A program made the position numbers and the translations under genes. From Telmatherina bonti (taxonomy: Eukaryota > Chordata > Actinopteri > Atheriniformes > Telmatherinidae): a DNA stretch of 64,000 bases. The stretch is taken from the NCBI GenBank assembly GCA_933228915.1, contig OW121831.1, positions 10,970,649 to 11,034,648 on the forward strand, in the 5' to 3' direction. Shown here piece after piece: positions 47,741-59,205 of the stretch. The notes beneath the pieces are model-generated. The model saw only the letters and a program-made list of their open reading frames with translations, had not been told where the DNA came from and did not search any database. How positions within the stretch are numbered: the stretch's first letter is position 1; each line of letters begins with the position of its first letter.

Positions 47741-48012
47741 GGCTGTTTTGGCTTCCGTCACATTGTCAGTGGTCACCAGTGATCCAGAGACACTGGAGGC
47801 CCATACCATGAAACTGCCCCCACCTTGTTTGATAGAGGATGTGATGTACTTTCTTCTTCCCTTCATTGTGGTGCAGGTTGATCCTAGTTTGTTGCAGAGC
47901 TGAACCGACTTCTCTGGTTAATGGTCTGTACCTTGCGGTGAAGCCTCAGTATTTACTCTTCATGGTGGACTTAGATCCTGACTTCCTGGAGAGCGCTCTT
48001 CGCTTGGATGGA
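47741..48012 (-). mobile_element. Tc1-like transposase remnant
   Basis: On the minus strand, stop-broken frames give KSKYxGFTAR, REVGSALQ, RINLHHNEGKKKVH and QGGGSFMVW-like pieces, the order expected for a Tc1-type transposase from the DDE start to the GGGS block. It is shifted and non-functional. Confidence 0.65.
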
Positions 48013-48020
48013 TGTTCATT

Positions 48021-48135
48021 CATTTCCTAACCGTTTAATCCAGTTCAGGGTCGCGGGGAAGCTGGAGTTTATCCCAGCAGTCTTTTGAGCGAAAGGCGGG
48101 GTACACCCTGGACAGCTCCCCAGTCCATCGCAGGT
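48021..48135 (+). repeat. SINE-like fragment
   Basis: ATTCATTTCCTAACCGTTTA, ATCCAGTTCAGGGTCGCGGG, GAAGCTGGAGTTTATCCCAG and GGTACACCCTGGACAG. Same family as 17466-17562. Confidence 0.65.
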
Positions 48136-48295
48136 GAAAGGAGCCTTGTATTGACTAATTCTGTCCTTTTCTGTTGACATCCAAACCATCATTGCGTTCC
48201 TGAAGCCACCAGTGCATTCTCCTTTCTTCCCCTCTGGATTAATAATTCCACTTTTTTCTTTTGTTCTGCCTGAGGTATTTTCCCTTCCATTCATT

Positions 48296-48690
48296 GGTTG
48301 AACGTTGTAGGTTCATAGCATCCATCCATTTTTAACAGCTTATCCGGGGTTGGGAAGCTGCCTACATCCCAGCCACTTTCACCAACTCATCTGGGGGGAT
48401 TCTGATGAGTTCCCAGGCCTCCCAGTACTCCATACTCTTGTCACATCCTTACAGAAGTCCCCATGGACACATGGTCAAATGCTTTCTACAACTCCACAAA
48501 GTACATGTAGACAGGTTGGGTGAACTCCCATGGTCCCACAAAGACCCAGAAGAGGGTGTAGATCTGGTCCTCTGCTCCACCACTGGGACGAAAACCACAC
48601 TGCTTCTCTTCAATCCTCTCCAGGATCCTCGAACAGACCTTAAACTGAGGAGTGTGATCCATCTCCTTGGCCACTCAGCTCACAGTGCAC
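48296..48690 (-). mobile_element. LINE reverse-transcriptase remnant (minus strand)
   Basis: The minus-strand frame reads EEKQCGFRPSGGAEDQIYTL followed by VFVGPWEFTQPVYMYFVEL, close to the CGFRPGRxTxDQI...FVDLEKAFD block of non-LTR reverse transcriptases. A stop interrupts the motif at the position of the aspartate-containing block. Confidence 0.7.
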
Positions 48691-49946
48691 CTGACTGGTA
48701 GCGGTTTACCTGCAGGAAGTGCCGTTCATGCAGAGACCTCACCTGGATTATACCCTTTATCTGCTAGATGATTATTGTTTAACGGGGGAAACAGACCATC
48801 AAGTAACTTTGTAGTCAACTGTGGAAGGATTTTTGCTTTAAGTAGCAGGTGATTCATGTAAAAGTGATGTCATTCCTAAACTCTTCCTCCAATTTGAATA
48901 TGAAGACCCTCAAATTAAAGATGAATATATGCACTTTCAGGCCATATTGATGACCTAACTGTATCTATTTTGGTAAACAGCTGAAACAACAAAATGTGTG
49001 TCAGTTTCCAAATACATACAAACCTGACCATATTTACCATTTCACATTTTGATTTTGATTTTCATGCCATTGCAGCTGTGTTGATTGAATATAGATGAAG
49101 TTTCCAAAGGATATTCTTAGATGATTTTAGAATTTTAATGTCAGTTCCTTGAAGTAGCTTAAAATTGCAAAGGTTACACAAAAACCAGCAGGTTTCACCA
49201 TGAAGACAAATAATGTACCATTGAAAAACACTGGAAATGTTATTCTGATGCCACACTTATTGTCACATGAACAAATGCCTTCCTTTATGTAGAAAATTTT
49301 ATTCTGAATTATCAGCCTTTTTATTCTTAATTTTTTAATATTTGTTCACCAGATGACACCACTTTCTTTTTTATTTTGACCGCATATTCCATTTTTGGGA
49401 ATTATTTTAGTTTTAATGTTTTGTTTTTCATACAGAAAACACAGGTTTTTAAAAAAAAAAAAAAGAACTCACCTTGAGAGAGTTAAAAACTACATAGGTT
49501 CAGTATTATATCTGATATTTCAGGCTAAAGTTGTTTGAAAATCAAAATTTAAAATGAACTGTATACGCTCATTTAAACAAGAAAAATTATTCATATATTT
49601 TATTTTTCTGCAGATTTGAGCAAAATTACACCCCCCCCCCCCTCCTTTCTTTTAAAGTTGAAAAGGTATTAACATAATATTTTTATAGCAGTTTTTAACA
49701 AGGTGACATTTTTTTTTGTCCTTGTGTCAGTTTTTTTTTTTTAAAGATCTCTGAAGAATGAAAGCTTTTGTCTCAGTCTATAATAAATACATAAAAAGTT
49801 TCAACTTGTTTCCACAAATATTTTGTTTCTCAGGTTTATTCGCTGTGTTAGTTCCAGTAAACCAGTTTGCACATTAATAATACTGTCATGTCAGGATCAT
49901 GACATGCCAGATCTGTCATAAACAATCTGCAGCTGTGTTTCTTTAA

Positions 49947-50056
<110 letters not shown>

Positions 50057-50097
50057 CACTACATACTTTGTTGCTGCTGTTAGTGTTTAAAAAAACA

Positions 50098-51100
50098 TTT
50101 ATTTTAAATATTTGATGTGAGATGTTTCAGCAGTCAAAGCTGTGAGAAAAGGAAATTCTACTTTCCACGAATTGATGGCAATCACTGCATTTTCTTCGAG
50201 ACACGAATGAAATAGTTTATATTTTAATTGAAGTAAAAGTTCAGTGTATACCAACACACAGATTCACTTCATGGACACATGTCAAACCATCTGGGCAGTC
50301 GAGACTTGTGAGGGGATGAAGAACAGAAGTGTCCAACACATATATAAGCTGTGATGAACCATTTACATTTAAATAACCCTCTTCTGACAGCGAGACATAA
50401 AACAAACATAATGCACTTTGAGGACGTGTAAATTGTTCTATCCAAGCTTATATTCTGACAGAATTGGGAGAGAGTCACAATTATTGTGACAAAACGTGTC
50501 TGGAGAAAAAAGGATGCCATTTTCTTTATCTGTTTATGACCAGCATCATCCATTGTTTTTTTTTTTGTTTTTTTTTTTAAAGAGTCTCTCTTGGTGGTGT
50601 TTCCAAAACACAAAATGAAAAGCAAAAACCAGATGCAATCAGGTGGATTCATCTTCCCGGATTTAGAAAGAAAAAACTGCACACAGTAAGCCATAATATC
50701 ACCAACTTGAACACCAGATTATGCTAATAACACTCTGGACAGAAGTGAAGGAACAGCAGGGAGAAGTTAAACTGAGACAGGTGAGCGTTCAGGATCCAAC
50801 AGGTAAATAGAACCCTGCTGCTTTTTAAAAAGTGCTTTTTGACACATCTCTCTATCCAATAAGGCTGTTGGCTAAAGATATCCCTCACACGATGCGTTTG
50901 GAACCACAAATCAAGAACAACTTTGGTTTTCTCCAGAACAACTGCAAAGAGAACACTGAACAGTGACAACTGAACATTCACATGGAAATATCTTGGCTTT
51001 TCTTTCATTGATTTTTTTCTGTGTTCTTTCTCTCTTTTTTTGTTTTTTTGTACAACAAAATAGATCCTCTGAAGGGTTAACCTGCATGGCGGGTGTCCAG
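50098..51100 (-). other. slc18a2: probable slc18a2 3' untranslated region
   Basis: This is unique AT-rich sequence downstream of the slc18a2 stop codon on the minus strand. The nearest AATAAA on that strand is at 50098-50103 (TTTATT on the plus strand), right beside a 100-bp (AT)n tract; an ATTAAA at 50223-50228 is an alternative. The minus-strand ORFs here (for example 50269-50694) have no recognisable domain and are treated as chance. Confidence 0.35.
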
Positions 51101-51208
51101 TTAATCATAATCGTCATAGTCTGGATCCATGTTTTCCCCCTGGTAGTACGTCCCCTGCGTAGAGTAGGACCTGGTCTTCATCGAGCAGTTGGTGTCCATC
51201 AGGATTGC
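51101..51208 (-). CDS. slc18a2: slc18a2 terminal coding exon, cytoplasmic tail
   Basis: The minus-strand acceptor TCAACAG precedes GCAATCCTG; 35 codons run to TAA at 51103-51101. The start AILMDTNCSMKTRSYST matches the VMAT2 tail, and across the junction with the previous exon the protein reads EEKIAIL, the acidic-dileucine-type sorting signal of VMAT2. The extreme C-terminus is NMDPDYDDYD: acidic, but with tyrosines instead of the serines that flank acidic residues in the mammalian tail. A longer ORF in another frame across this exon is a shadow. Confidence 0.92.
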   Translation of the reverse strand, partial: AILMDTNCSMKTRSYSTQGTYYQGENMDPDYDDYD

Positions 51209-52369
51209 CTGTTGAGATAGAGACACACAGATGGAAGATGCTGCTTCCAACATGGCAGCATGTGGTGATGCAAGCATGATGAAGATGACTTGCTGAAGCA
51301 TCAGAATGAGGAAGAAAGGAGATTTCAGTGACTGAATGTGACATGGTTGTCGGTCTGAGACTGGGATTTTTACAGAGAATGGTCTGTAGAAGAGGAAATA
51401 TCCAATTAGCAGCGGTGGTCTGGATCAAAACATGACATTCAATCATTTTAATGTCACATCATGTTTAAATTGGAGCTTTCTACCAGTATTGCTTCCCCAT
51501 GCTTTCGTTTTTTGTCCAATCCCAAACACTCACCTCCAAACTTTAAGAGTTGTGAAACTATGACTGGTCTGGTCTGAGTTTTTGCTCCTGCAGCACACGT
51601 TTTCATATCTATACAAGCAGGAATTTCCTGAAGTTAAATTCTCTAGTCATTACTTGTTTAACATAAAATATTTCTCATTTATTTAAATGAGATTTACCAA
51701 AAGCAACATATTTAATCTTCTTTATTAAACCTGCATAACTGTTGTATAAAGCAGGATATTAATAATAGCCCAGCCCTGCCAGGTGCTCATTTTATCACTA
51801 GTTCTTACGTAACACACACACAGAAACAGTCTTCAATATGGATCTGTTACATCTGAGCCATGTCCAACATGCTCTCTAAATTAGGTTGGTCTCACATAGA
51901 TCAGAGTAGCTCTGGTGGAAAACTAATGACCCAGAAAAGAAGATAAAAATACTGATATTGGGAAATAGGAGAGGAGATGAGCTGAAGGGTAAATAAACAG
52001 AACGCAATGAGGTTAAAGACGAAGGAATACTGCTGACGTTTACACAGTCGTAAATTAATGTTTGCAAATATTTCCACAGTTTTTATTTATAAATCAAGTT
52101 TTGTCACCATTTAAAAAAAATTGTTCAGAGAAATTCCAGTGTGTGAATGTGTAGAAATAGATCTGCATTGTTGTAAACAACAACAACAACAACAAAGTAT
52201 TTTTAAAGACGTCTTGCCTGCAAGACTTTGAAGTTGCAGACGTGGATTTTTGAACCTGTCTTTACACCACTAGCTGATTGGATGTTTACAAATGAAACTG
52301 TCCAATCAGAAAGCAGAGTGTTTTCTGTCTTTTGACACTGCAGCACGATCTTAAACGGGAAAAGGAGCA

Positions 52370-53026
52370 ACATCCGGTGGTTAAAAGTGAAGTCTAAGCT
52401 GAAGTGCCAAAAATGGCAGTTCCCCCTTCATCCACTAGGGCTCCAAAACAGATCAAATCCCCATAGACTCCCATGTTAAAAAGACCAACTTCACAGCAGA
52501 AATAAATGTGTTAGGGGCGTGTCCTTTTGATAGACAGGTACCAGATGAACAATGCAAGAAGGCAGAGTGTAGCACAACTGCATGTTTAGCACCATGACTT
52601 AGCTTAACTCGGTTAGCTGATTAGCTCCTGTTATCTCTGGGTTAGCTCGGTTAGCTCATAGCTACAGGCGGGTCGGCGTTTGATAAACATCAATCATCCA
52701 ACCTCACGCTCACAGCCCCGCTCTCAGTTCTACCTTTTTGCCCATTTCTGAATTTTCCGGGATAGATGACACTTGATGCTGCCAAGATGGTGACTTTAGG
52801 AACCGCCCAATGAGCTTCAGTTTAGCTCTTCAGAAACCTGCGGCCCCTGTGATGGACTGGCGACCTGTCCAGGTTGTAGCTGCCTCTCGCCCAATGACTG
52901 CTGGGATAGACTCCAGCTTCCCTGTGACCCTCATCAGACTGAGCAGTTTGGAAAATGAATAAATGAATGACAAAACCCACAGGCAACATTATGGAGACTA
53001 CGTTTATCTTTTATATACACTCTATG
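52370..53026 (-). mobile_element. MITE family A, copy 5 (reverse orientation, with nested SINE-like insert)
   Basis: Reverse complement of the full copy: AACTTCACAGCAGAAATAAA, GGGGCGTGTCCTTTTGATAG, TGACTTAGCTTAACTCGG, GCCAAGATGGTGAC, and the terminus TTATATACACTCTATG. A 125-bp SINE-like piece (52845-52970) interrupts it before the terminal repeat. It lies in the last slc18a2 intron. Confidence 0.85.
52845..52970 (-). mobile_element. SINE-like insert nested in MITE copy 5
   Basis: CCTGTGATGGACTGGCGACC, TGTCCAGGTTGTAGCTGCCT, CTCGCCCAATGACTGCTGGG and ATAGACTCCAGCTTCC are the antisense of the SINE tail seen at 48.1 kb, ending in ATGAATAAATGAATGA. Confidence 0.7.
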
Positions 53027-53137
53027 AGGGGAACAGAAAAATGGATGATGGCGCGACTTAAGGCTGGGTTATACTGCAGTTTGGCATCAATCCGATAACA
53101 AGTAAATCCAAGGCAACTATCTCTATACTGTACAACA

Positions 53138-53176
53138 TACTATATACTATATACTATATACTATATACTATACACT
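53138..53176. repeat. (ACTATAT)n minisatellite
   Basis: Five near-perfect 7-bp units. Confidence 0.9.
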
Positions 53177-53859
53177 GAAACTGATATTGATCCTGATACT
53201 TTTTGCTTGAAACTTTACAGTTAATGGTTTGCCTTTAATTATTGATCATGATTACAGTCGAAAGATTTTTGTCAAATAGAAATGTTTTTTATTAAACTGA
53301 AGGGTAGAGCTGAGAAATTTAAACTTTTTTGTTTTTAAGCAACATAACAAAATCAAGAATGTAACAAAATAACAGAATAAAGCTTCCTTTTTATTACACA
53401 AAATAAAAATTGACAGGGCAAGTTAAACGAAAGCAAACCCTTCTGTTGCCTGGCTCTCATTCACATTCTTTGGCTTTTTGGGGGTCACAATTCAATAAGT
53501 TTGTTCTTAAGGATGAGAGAAATACGTTAGACACTCTGACCTTTATTAATATAAAGCATGGACACTCTAATGTTTGGCTGGACCATCATTCAGGATGGTT
53601 TTCCGACCACATTTCTTCCTGATTTTCTACTATCCTTCCAGTTTTTAATAATGTGTTGAACTTTCTTTCCCCATTGTTCGTAGTTTGTGAACTTTCTTAA
53701 ATGTTTTCTCTGCTTGATGCCAGTTGTTTACCCTTGTTGTTAAACAGTCTAACATTTTTTCTGCAACCACAAGATGTGTCTTTTCACATGGTTGTTGAAG
53801 AAATGAGAAGCTTCTCATGAGTTGGGTTTAAACACCTTATTATGGCTAAAAGATAATCA

Positions 53860-53990
53860 CTGAAACACCATAATTGTCCAACAGGAGGTTTCTATCTTCC
53901 TGATGAAGGCCAGTGGGCTGAAACGCATTGGTGTTTTTGTACAACTGACTTATGACTATGCCAATAAACTAAAGGCTGTGTGCTGTCTAA
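53860..53990 (+). mobile_element. Penelope-like retroelement 3' fragment with hammerhead-like core
   Basis: CCTGATGAAGGCCAGTGGGC followed by TGAAACGCATTGG resembles a block shared by Penelope-like/Neptune retroelements of fish and amphibians. CTGATGA at 53900-53906 and GAAAC at 53920-53924 flank a GGCC-AGTG-GGCT hairpin. The element body is absent. The assignment is from memory of the family, not a search. Confidence 0.4.
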
Positions 53991-54183
53991 TTTGTTCTCC
54001 CACATCCAAATATCACCTCGGACAGGAACAGATGAGTCCAGGAAGTGCTCCCACCAGTTAGCTTAGTCAAACCTTGCAGGTGACTTAATGGTGTATTTAA
54101 TATGCTTTTCTCTCTGAGCCTCCATGTTTTTGTGCTTTTATGGAAGATTGGATTGTTGTCTCTGCAAGAGTTTTGAATCTTAC

Positions 54184-54317
54184 AATTTTCTCTTCTTGTC
54201 CTGGTGGATTCCTGAGGAAGATGCAGAGAGGAGCAAAGAAAATATCCACGATTCCAATGATGGTCATCAACCACGGGAAGCCAATGCTCTCAGCTATCGA
54301 TCCTCCAATGGATGGAC
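54184..54317 (-). CDS. slc18a2: slc18a2 coding exon, last transmembrane helix and start of the cytoplasmic tail
   Basis: The minus-strand acceptor CTGCAG is followed by two bases completing the split Gly codon, then PSIGGSIAESIGFPWLM, TIIGIVDIFFAPLCIFLR and NPPGQEEKI, ending in phase 0 at ATT|GTAAGA. This is the terminal helix and the beginning of the tail; the EEKI end continues as AIL in the final exon. An in-frame extension past the donor (VRFKTLAET...) is intron read-through. The 20-bp unit CTGACAAGATGAATGATTAG is tandemly repeated at 54379-54418 in the intron just upstream. Confidence 0.95.
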
Positions 54318-54378
54318 CTGCAGCAGGAAATGATAGATCAGGTTGGCTGAATTCAGCAATATGCAACCCAATTCAGCT

Positions 54379-54418
54379 CTGACAAGATGAATGATTAGCT
54401 GACAAGATGAATGATTAG
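54379..54418. repeat. 20-bp perfect tandem duplication
   Basis: CTGACAAGATGAATGATTAG occurs twice in a row, 62 bp from the slc18a2 exon at 54184-54317. Confidence 0.97.
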
Positions 54419-56584
54419 TGGCAATTTCTTTTATTTACCCTACTACACAAATACATACTTAGCCCAAGCAATTCTAACTGCTAACTGAGTGACTGTGCCA
54501 TAGGACCCTTTTGGAATTAAAAGTGTCCCAGACATATAATCATGCAGTGGACAGAATTTAACACAACATAAAGAAGCCAAGAGTACCATTTCTGCAATTA
54601 TGTACTTTAGATGTCTTTATTTTCAGATCACAAAGCTTGTTTTCACATGAAAATAAGTTAAAGTTTCCATTATCATAAGAAATACCTGAGTTAAAAAATA
54701 AATTACAACTAGTTGTTGCAAGGAAACAAGCTTGCTTTCTAAAGATAACGAGATGATTAAAGTGGCTACAAAAGCGAGCAGTTAGCATCTAATTTACGTT
54801 GATGATGTTGGTCTGTGTTTTATTGTTGGGTTTGTTTTTAGACAAGGCTTTGCTCAGCTTCAATACAAATGTTTCTGAATCATCCAAATGATGATTGTTG
54901 GGTCTGAGGTCAAATGATGAAGCTTAACAGCATCTTTGGGATAAATTAATGCTCACTTTTAGGCCTTCACTGTTCTGTTTCTGGATCCAGTCAATATGTT
55001 TTACAGTACATATTGTGGAGCTCATACATTGGTCCTTCAGAAACATTCTGTTAAGCTGAAATTTAACACTGAGAAAGCAACACTGTAGCTTCTTTACCCG
55101 CACCTGCATTACTGATATTTGCCACTGCATTACTAAACATGCAACATGATTGTAAAACGTCAGAAGCTGGAATCAGGTTAGCTCACAATGCTCAGACAAT
55201 AAATTCTGTATGTTTCAGAGGCTCTGTCTTCACCCTTTTCTGGGAAACACTTTGTACTAGTTGTACAAATAGCCAAAACTGGTGTAAGTGACTTATAGCA
55301 AAGCTCTGCTTTAGGCTTTCTGTTGACATGGTGTCTGAAAATAAAACTGGCTTTGCATCTAATTCTGCTGCTAAGAGAGCAGTCGGTGGCACCAGTTACC
55401 TTGTTGAGCTGATTAGCTAATCATTGATTCAGAAGTATCTCATCATTTTACATGTGAGAACTTACACATTAAATGTTTCTAAAAGTGAGTTTACTTTGAG
55501 ACTTCACATCAATTAAGTTAATCAAGATTTTCACATTGGAGCTGAAAATAAACTATAAAGATGCTAAAAGATACATTGGTATCTAGGTTACTTAGCGCTA
55601 ACTAAGCTAGCGCTACATCCAGTTTCCTTTAAACAGGAGGCTAGCAAAGGTGCTAGCTGAAAAGTACTTAATTACTCAGCATGAGAATGTGGAGAATTAT
55701 CCTGTAACCAGTCTGATTTTGTAGATAACATAAGAATGAAGAGATATATCTGATTTTTTTTGTGAAGAGGAAGGACACAGATCAGACCGAGACAGACCGC
55801 TGTTCAATTATCAGCAGCCTGACATCTCACCATGTGAAGCTGTCCATACTAGGATCCAGTCTACCAACACCACCAGACAGTATACCAGAACGGATCCACT
55901 TACTTCCACATCAAGCTCGACATACTGCACCTGCAATAATACTGCAATAATTTCCTTTTTCACTATCTGGAGCCCCTGATAAAGTCTTGCCCACTCTCTG
56001 TCCCCCCCATGTATAAAAGTTTAGGTTTTCCTGTCAGGTTTTAGTTCAGAATCAAACATGACCTCCTAAATTTTATTCCAAGAGCTGAACTGTGTCATTT
56101 AAATTAATTCATGTCCTGAAAACAGTGTCCGAAAGAAAATTTTTTGGCTCACCGGCCAGGTTGGCCAGTAGATTAAAAAAAAACTACACAGGCCAAGCAT
56201 ATTTTATACTGGCCAAAAACACTTGAATATTTTACAAACAAATACTTTCAAGCATGTTATTTCTATATGACAAAATCATTTTGAATGGAACTCAGAAGAA
56301 GTCCCAGCAACTTGACAAGAAAGAATTTTTTCTTTGATAAACGGGTAATATTGGAATTTGTTCAATGAAACCTCCTAAATGCAGAATCCTCGCTCTACTC
56401 TGGATTCTTCGCACAGTCCATGAAGTCTGGCCTCCTGCACCTGACACAGTCCTTTTGTTACTGCATTACAGCCTTAGTGGGATCATACTCCTTAATCTCT
56501 GGAAAACACAGCTGGACCATCAGGAGATCTGACAGCATCTCCAGGCTTAGATTGGACCGCCAGTCAGTTTTTACTTGTTTCATT

Positions 56585-57106
56585 GGCTGTGTCCGAATGT
56601 CAACACTATTCCATACATAGTGTCCTATATAGTGGTCACGTTTTTTTTTTCTAGGGGTGTCCGAATGTCCAGAGAGAAAACAGTAGTGCACTCAAAATTA
56701 CCCACAATGCATCTTGAAAAGTAGTGAGGTTTGATTGATAGTTACTAGACAGCTCAGTACAGACCGCAATGCATTGTGACGGGAGCTCAAAGTGCCGCAA
56801 GTGACATGAACGTCAAAGCAGGTTAAAAATGTACATATTATTCATTTTATATCCTTATTTACTGAATAAAAAAAGAATAAAATACAATATAAAAACCTTT
56901 TTTTTTTCCCTACAAGTTTGGCTTGGATTTGGAACAACGGGTGGTGGTTGCCATGGTGACAGTCTCAAGTTACTTGATCGGCAGTGAAGAGAAAATAGCC
57001 AGCTTCATGTCTTATTTGCTGACAGAATGAGTTTGCTACACAGTGTAGTGTAGCTTTATGTTGTAAATGAGGGGTTAGGGAATAGTGTGGATATTCAGAT
57101 GCAGCC
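56585..57106. mobile_element. MITE with GGCTGTGTCCGAAT termini
   Basis: GGCTGTGTCCGAATGTCAAC at the left and GTGGATATTCAGATGCAGCC at the right are inverted, with subterminal ACTATTCCATACATAGTG / AGGGAATAGTGTG. An internal second TGTCCGAATGTCC lies near 56658. It is non-coding, in an slc18a2 intron. Confidence 0.7.
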
Positions 57107-57277
57107 AGTGTCTTATAACGCCACCGTCTCCATATCGACACTTTTTACTGAACTTTCTGGTTGGCACTGTAGGTCCTGCTGGTTTATCCTCCATTTCAGC
57201 ATGCTTTCTTTCAGAAGGTTAGCTGGATCCTGCTAAAAATCTCCACATATTGACGCTAATTAACTAAGATAAACATA

Positions 57278-57307
57278 GGTCCAGGAAGTACTCACACTTC
57301 CTGGACC
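57278..57307. repeat. 12-bp perfect inverted repeat at the 5' edge of the LINE
   Basis: GGTCCAGGAAGT (57278-57289) and ACTTCCTGGACC (57296-57307) are exact reverse complements with a 6-base loop. Confidence 0.95.
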
Positions 57308-59205
57308 GTCTACACACACCTCCCCACAGAGCACTCAGACGGACAATCAACAACCCTCACCTTCAGCCCCCTTGTCCCAGCTCAACACCCCTGCCCCCCT
57401 ACCTGCCCCCCTGTCGCAGCTCAACACCTCTACCCCCCCACCTGCCCCCACCCCCACAGAGGAAACGTCCCCTCTGACATTGACAGCCGGCCAGGTGAGG
57501 AAGCAGCTGGAAAAGGTTCGTCAGAACAAGTCTCCTGGACCGGACAAAGTCAACCCATGGGTCCTGAAGACTTGTGCTGCTCAGCTGACTGGAGTCCTGC
57601 ACCTCATCTTCAACCTGAGTCTGAAGCTGGAGAAGATACCAGTGCTATGGAAGACCTCCTGTATAGTACCGGTACCAAAGAGGCCCGTCCCATCTGGCCT
57701 CAATGACTTCAGACCGGTTGCACTGACATCTCACGTGATGAAGGTGTTTGAGAGACTCGTCCTGGCCCAGCTGAGACCCCTCGTGTCATCTGCCCTGGAC
57801 CCTTTACAGTTTGCATATCAGGCTCAATTTAGTGTGGATGATGCTGTCATCTATCTTCTGCAGCGTGCTCACTCACACCTGGATAGTGTTAAAGGCTCGG
57901 TGAGAATCATGTTTTTTGATTTCTCGAGTGCCTTTAACACTATTCAGCCTGTTTTGATGAGTGACAAGCTGCTCGGGATGGGTGTCAGCTCCTCCACTGT
58001 CTCCTGGATTGCTGACTACCTGTCTGGCAGGCCTCAGTATGTGCGGCTGGGGAACACCCTGTCTGATACTGTGGTCAGTAATGTAGGAGCTCCGCAGGGC
58101 ACTGTCCTGTCTCCTTTCCTGTTCACTCTGTACACCTCTGATTTCCAGTACAGCTCCGGGTCCTGCCACCTGCAGAAGTTCTCTGATGACTCTGCGGTGG
58201 TGGGCTGTATCGGGGATGGACAGGAGATGGAGTACAGGACACTGATTGCAGACTTTGTGAAGTGGTCCCAGGCTAACCATCTGCTCCTGAATGTGGACAA
58301 GACAAAGGAGCTGGTCATCGACTTCAGGAGAAAGAGGACACCAGTGGAGCCCATCACCATCCAGGGCTCAGAGGTGGAGATAGTGGACTGCTACAAATAT
58401 CTCGGAGTCCATGTGAACAGCAGACTAGACTGGTAGGGCCAACTGTAATGCTGTTTACAAGAAGGGCATGAGCAGACTGTACTTCCTGAGGAAGCTCAGG
58501 TCTTTCAATGTGTGCAGTAAACTGCTGGAGATCTTTTACCAGTACTTCGCTGTGGCCTGCTGGGGCAGCAGTACATCCAAAAGGGACATCTCTCGGATTG
58601 ACAAACTGATCCGCAAAGCTGGACAGGTGGTTGGCTGTCAACTGGAGACATTTGTGACAGTGAGGGACAGGGGGACTCTGGACAAACTGCTCTCTATTAT
58701 GGACAATCCTGCTCATCCACTCCACCGGACTGTAGAGGGGCAAAGGAGCTCCTTCTCCAATAGACTTCTTGTGTTCTTGTAGCGCTGTCACAGTGAGCGC
58801 TACAAGAACACATTCTTACCATTCTCTATACAGATGTACAATAACTCCCCACTTTGTGACAGATAACTAACATTCATTTCAAAGCCTCTGTGTAAACTGG
58901 CACTGCATTTAGTCACATGTTGTATATATTGTAAATTTCTAAATTTCCATATTCTATATTGCCAATTTTACTTTAGATAGTTTTATTTATCTTTTATCTT
59001 TGTAAAAGTGTACATATTCCAGATTACTTTATGGATAGTACCTATTCTATTTTATTATTACTATTTACTTTTTTTTTTTCTCTTACCTACTATTGCTGTT
59101 CTATTTCTTCCTCTATTGCTGTTCTGAGCTACTGTGACAACAGAATTTCCCTTGTGGATGAATAAAGTCTGTCTAAGTCTAAGTCTAAGTCTAAGTCTAT
59201 AAGCA
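57296..59205 (+). mobile_element. L2-like LINE (5' truncated, one stop and frameshift), antisense in slc18a2
   Basis: It spans from about the hairpin to the 3' tail. After a reverse-transcriptase ORF, a second frame (58468-58782) carries the C-terminal RT/thumb part (KKGMSRLYFLRKLRSFNV, AVACWGSS). A 3' UTR follows, ending TTTCCCTTGTGGATGAATAA, AGTCTG and four TCTAAG units, the short-tandem 3' tail expected of L2-clade elements. No endonuclease domain is present, so the copy is 5' truncated and dead. Confidence 0.85.
57372..58436 (+). pseudogene. LINE reverse-transcriptase ORF, truncated by a stop
   Basis: 354 codons. A proline-rich start precedes GQVRKQLEKVRQNKSPGPD, VPVPKRPVPSGLNDFRPVAL, FDFSSAFNTIQP (RT block A), GAPQGTVLSPFLFTLYTSD, FSDDSAVVG (catalytic block C, with SDD where YADD is usual) and a final VDCYKYLGVHVNSRLDW. 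It stops at TAG (58434-58436), and the remaining RT C-terminus continues in another frame from about 58450. The domain order identifies a non-LTR RT, most like the L2 group. It is not a host gene; no splice link to slc18a2 exists, and it lies on the opposite strand. Confidence 0.9.

Noticed and set aside
50269..50694. 141-codon minus-strand ORF downstream of slc18a2
   Set aside because: Lies in the probable 3' UTR, no domain, Lys- and Phe-rich composition.
54097..54183. In-frame extension after the slc18a2 exon as an alternative tail
   Set aside because: A good GTAAGA donor at the junction and the matching last exon at 51.1 kb explain the conserved EEKIAIL; the extension is intron.
57372..58782. 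A host protein-coding gene in the slc18a2 intron
   Set aside because: RT blocks, L2-type 3' tail, stop and frameshift show a LINE copy.
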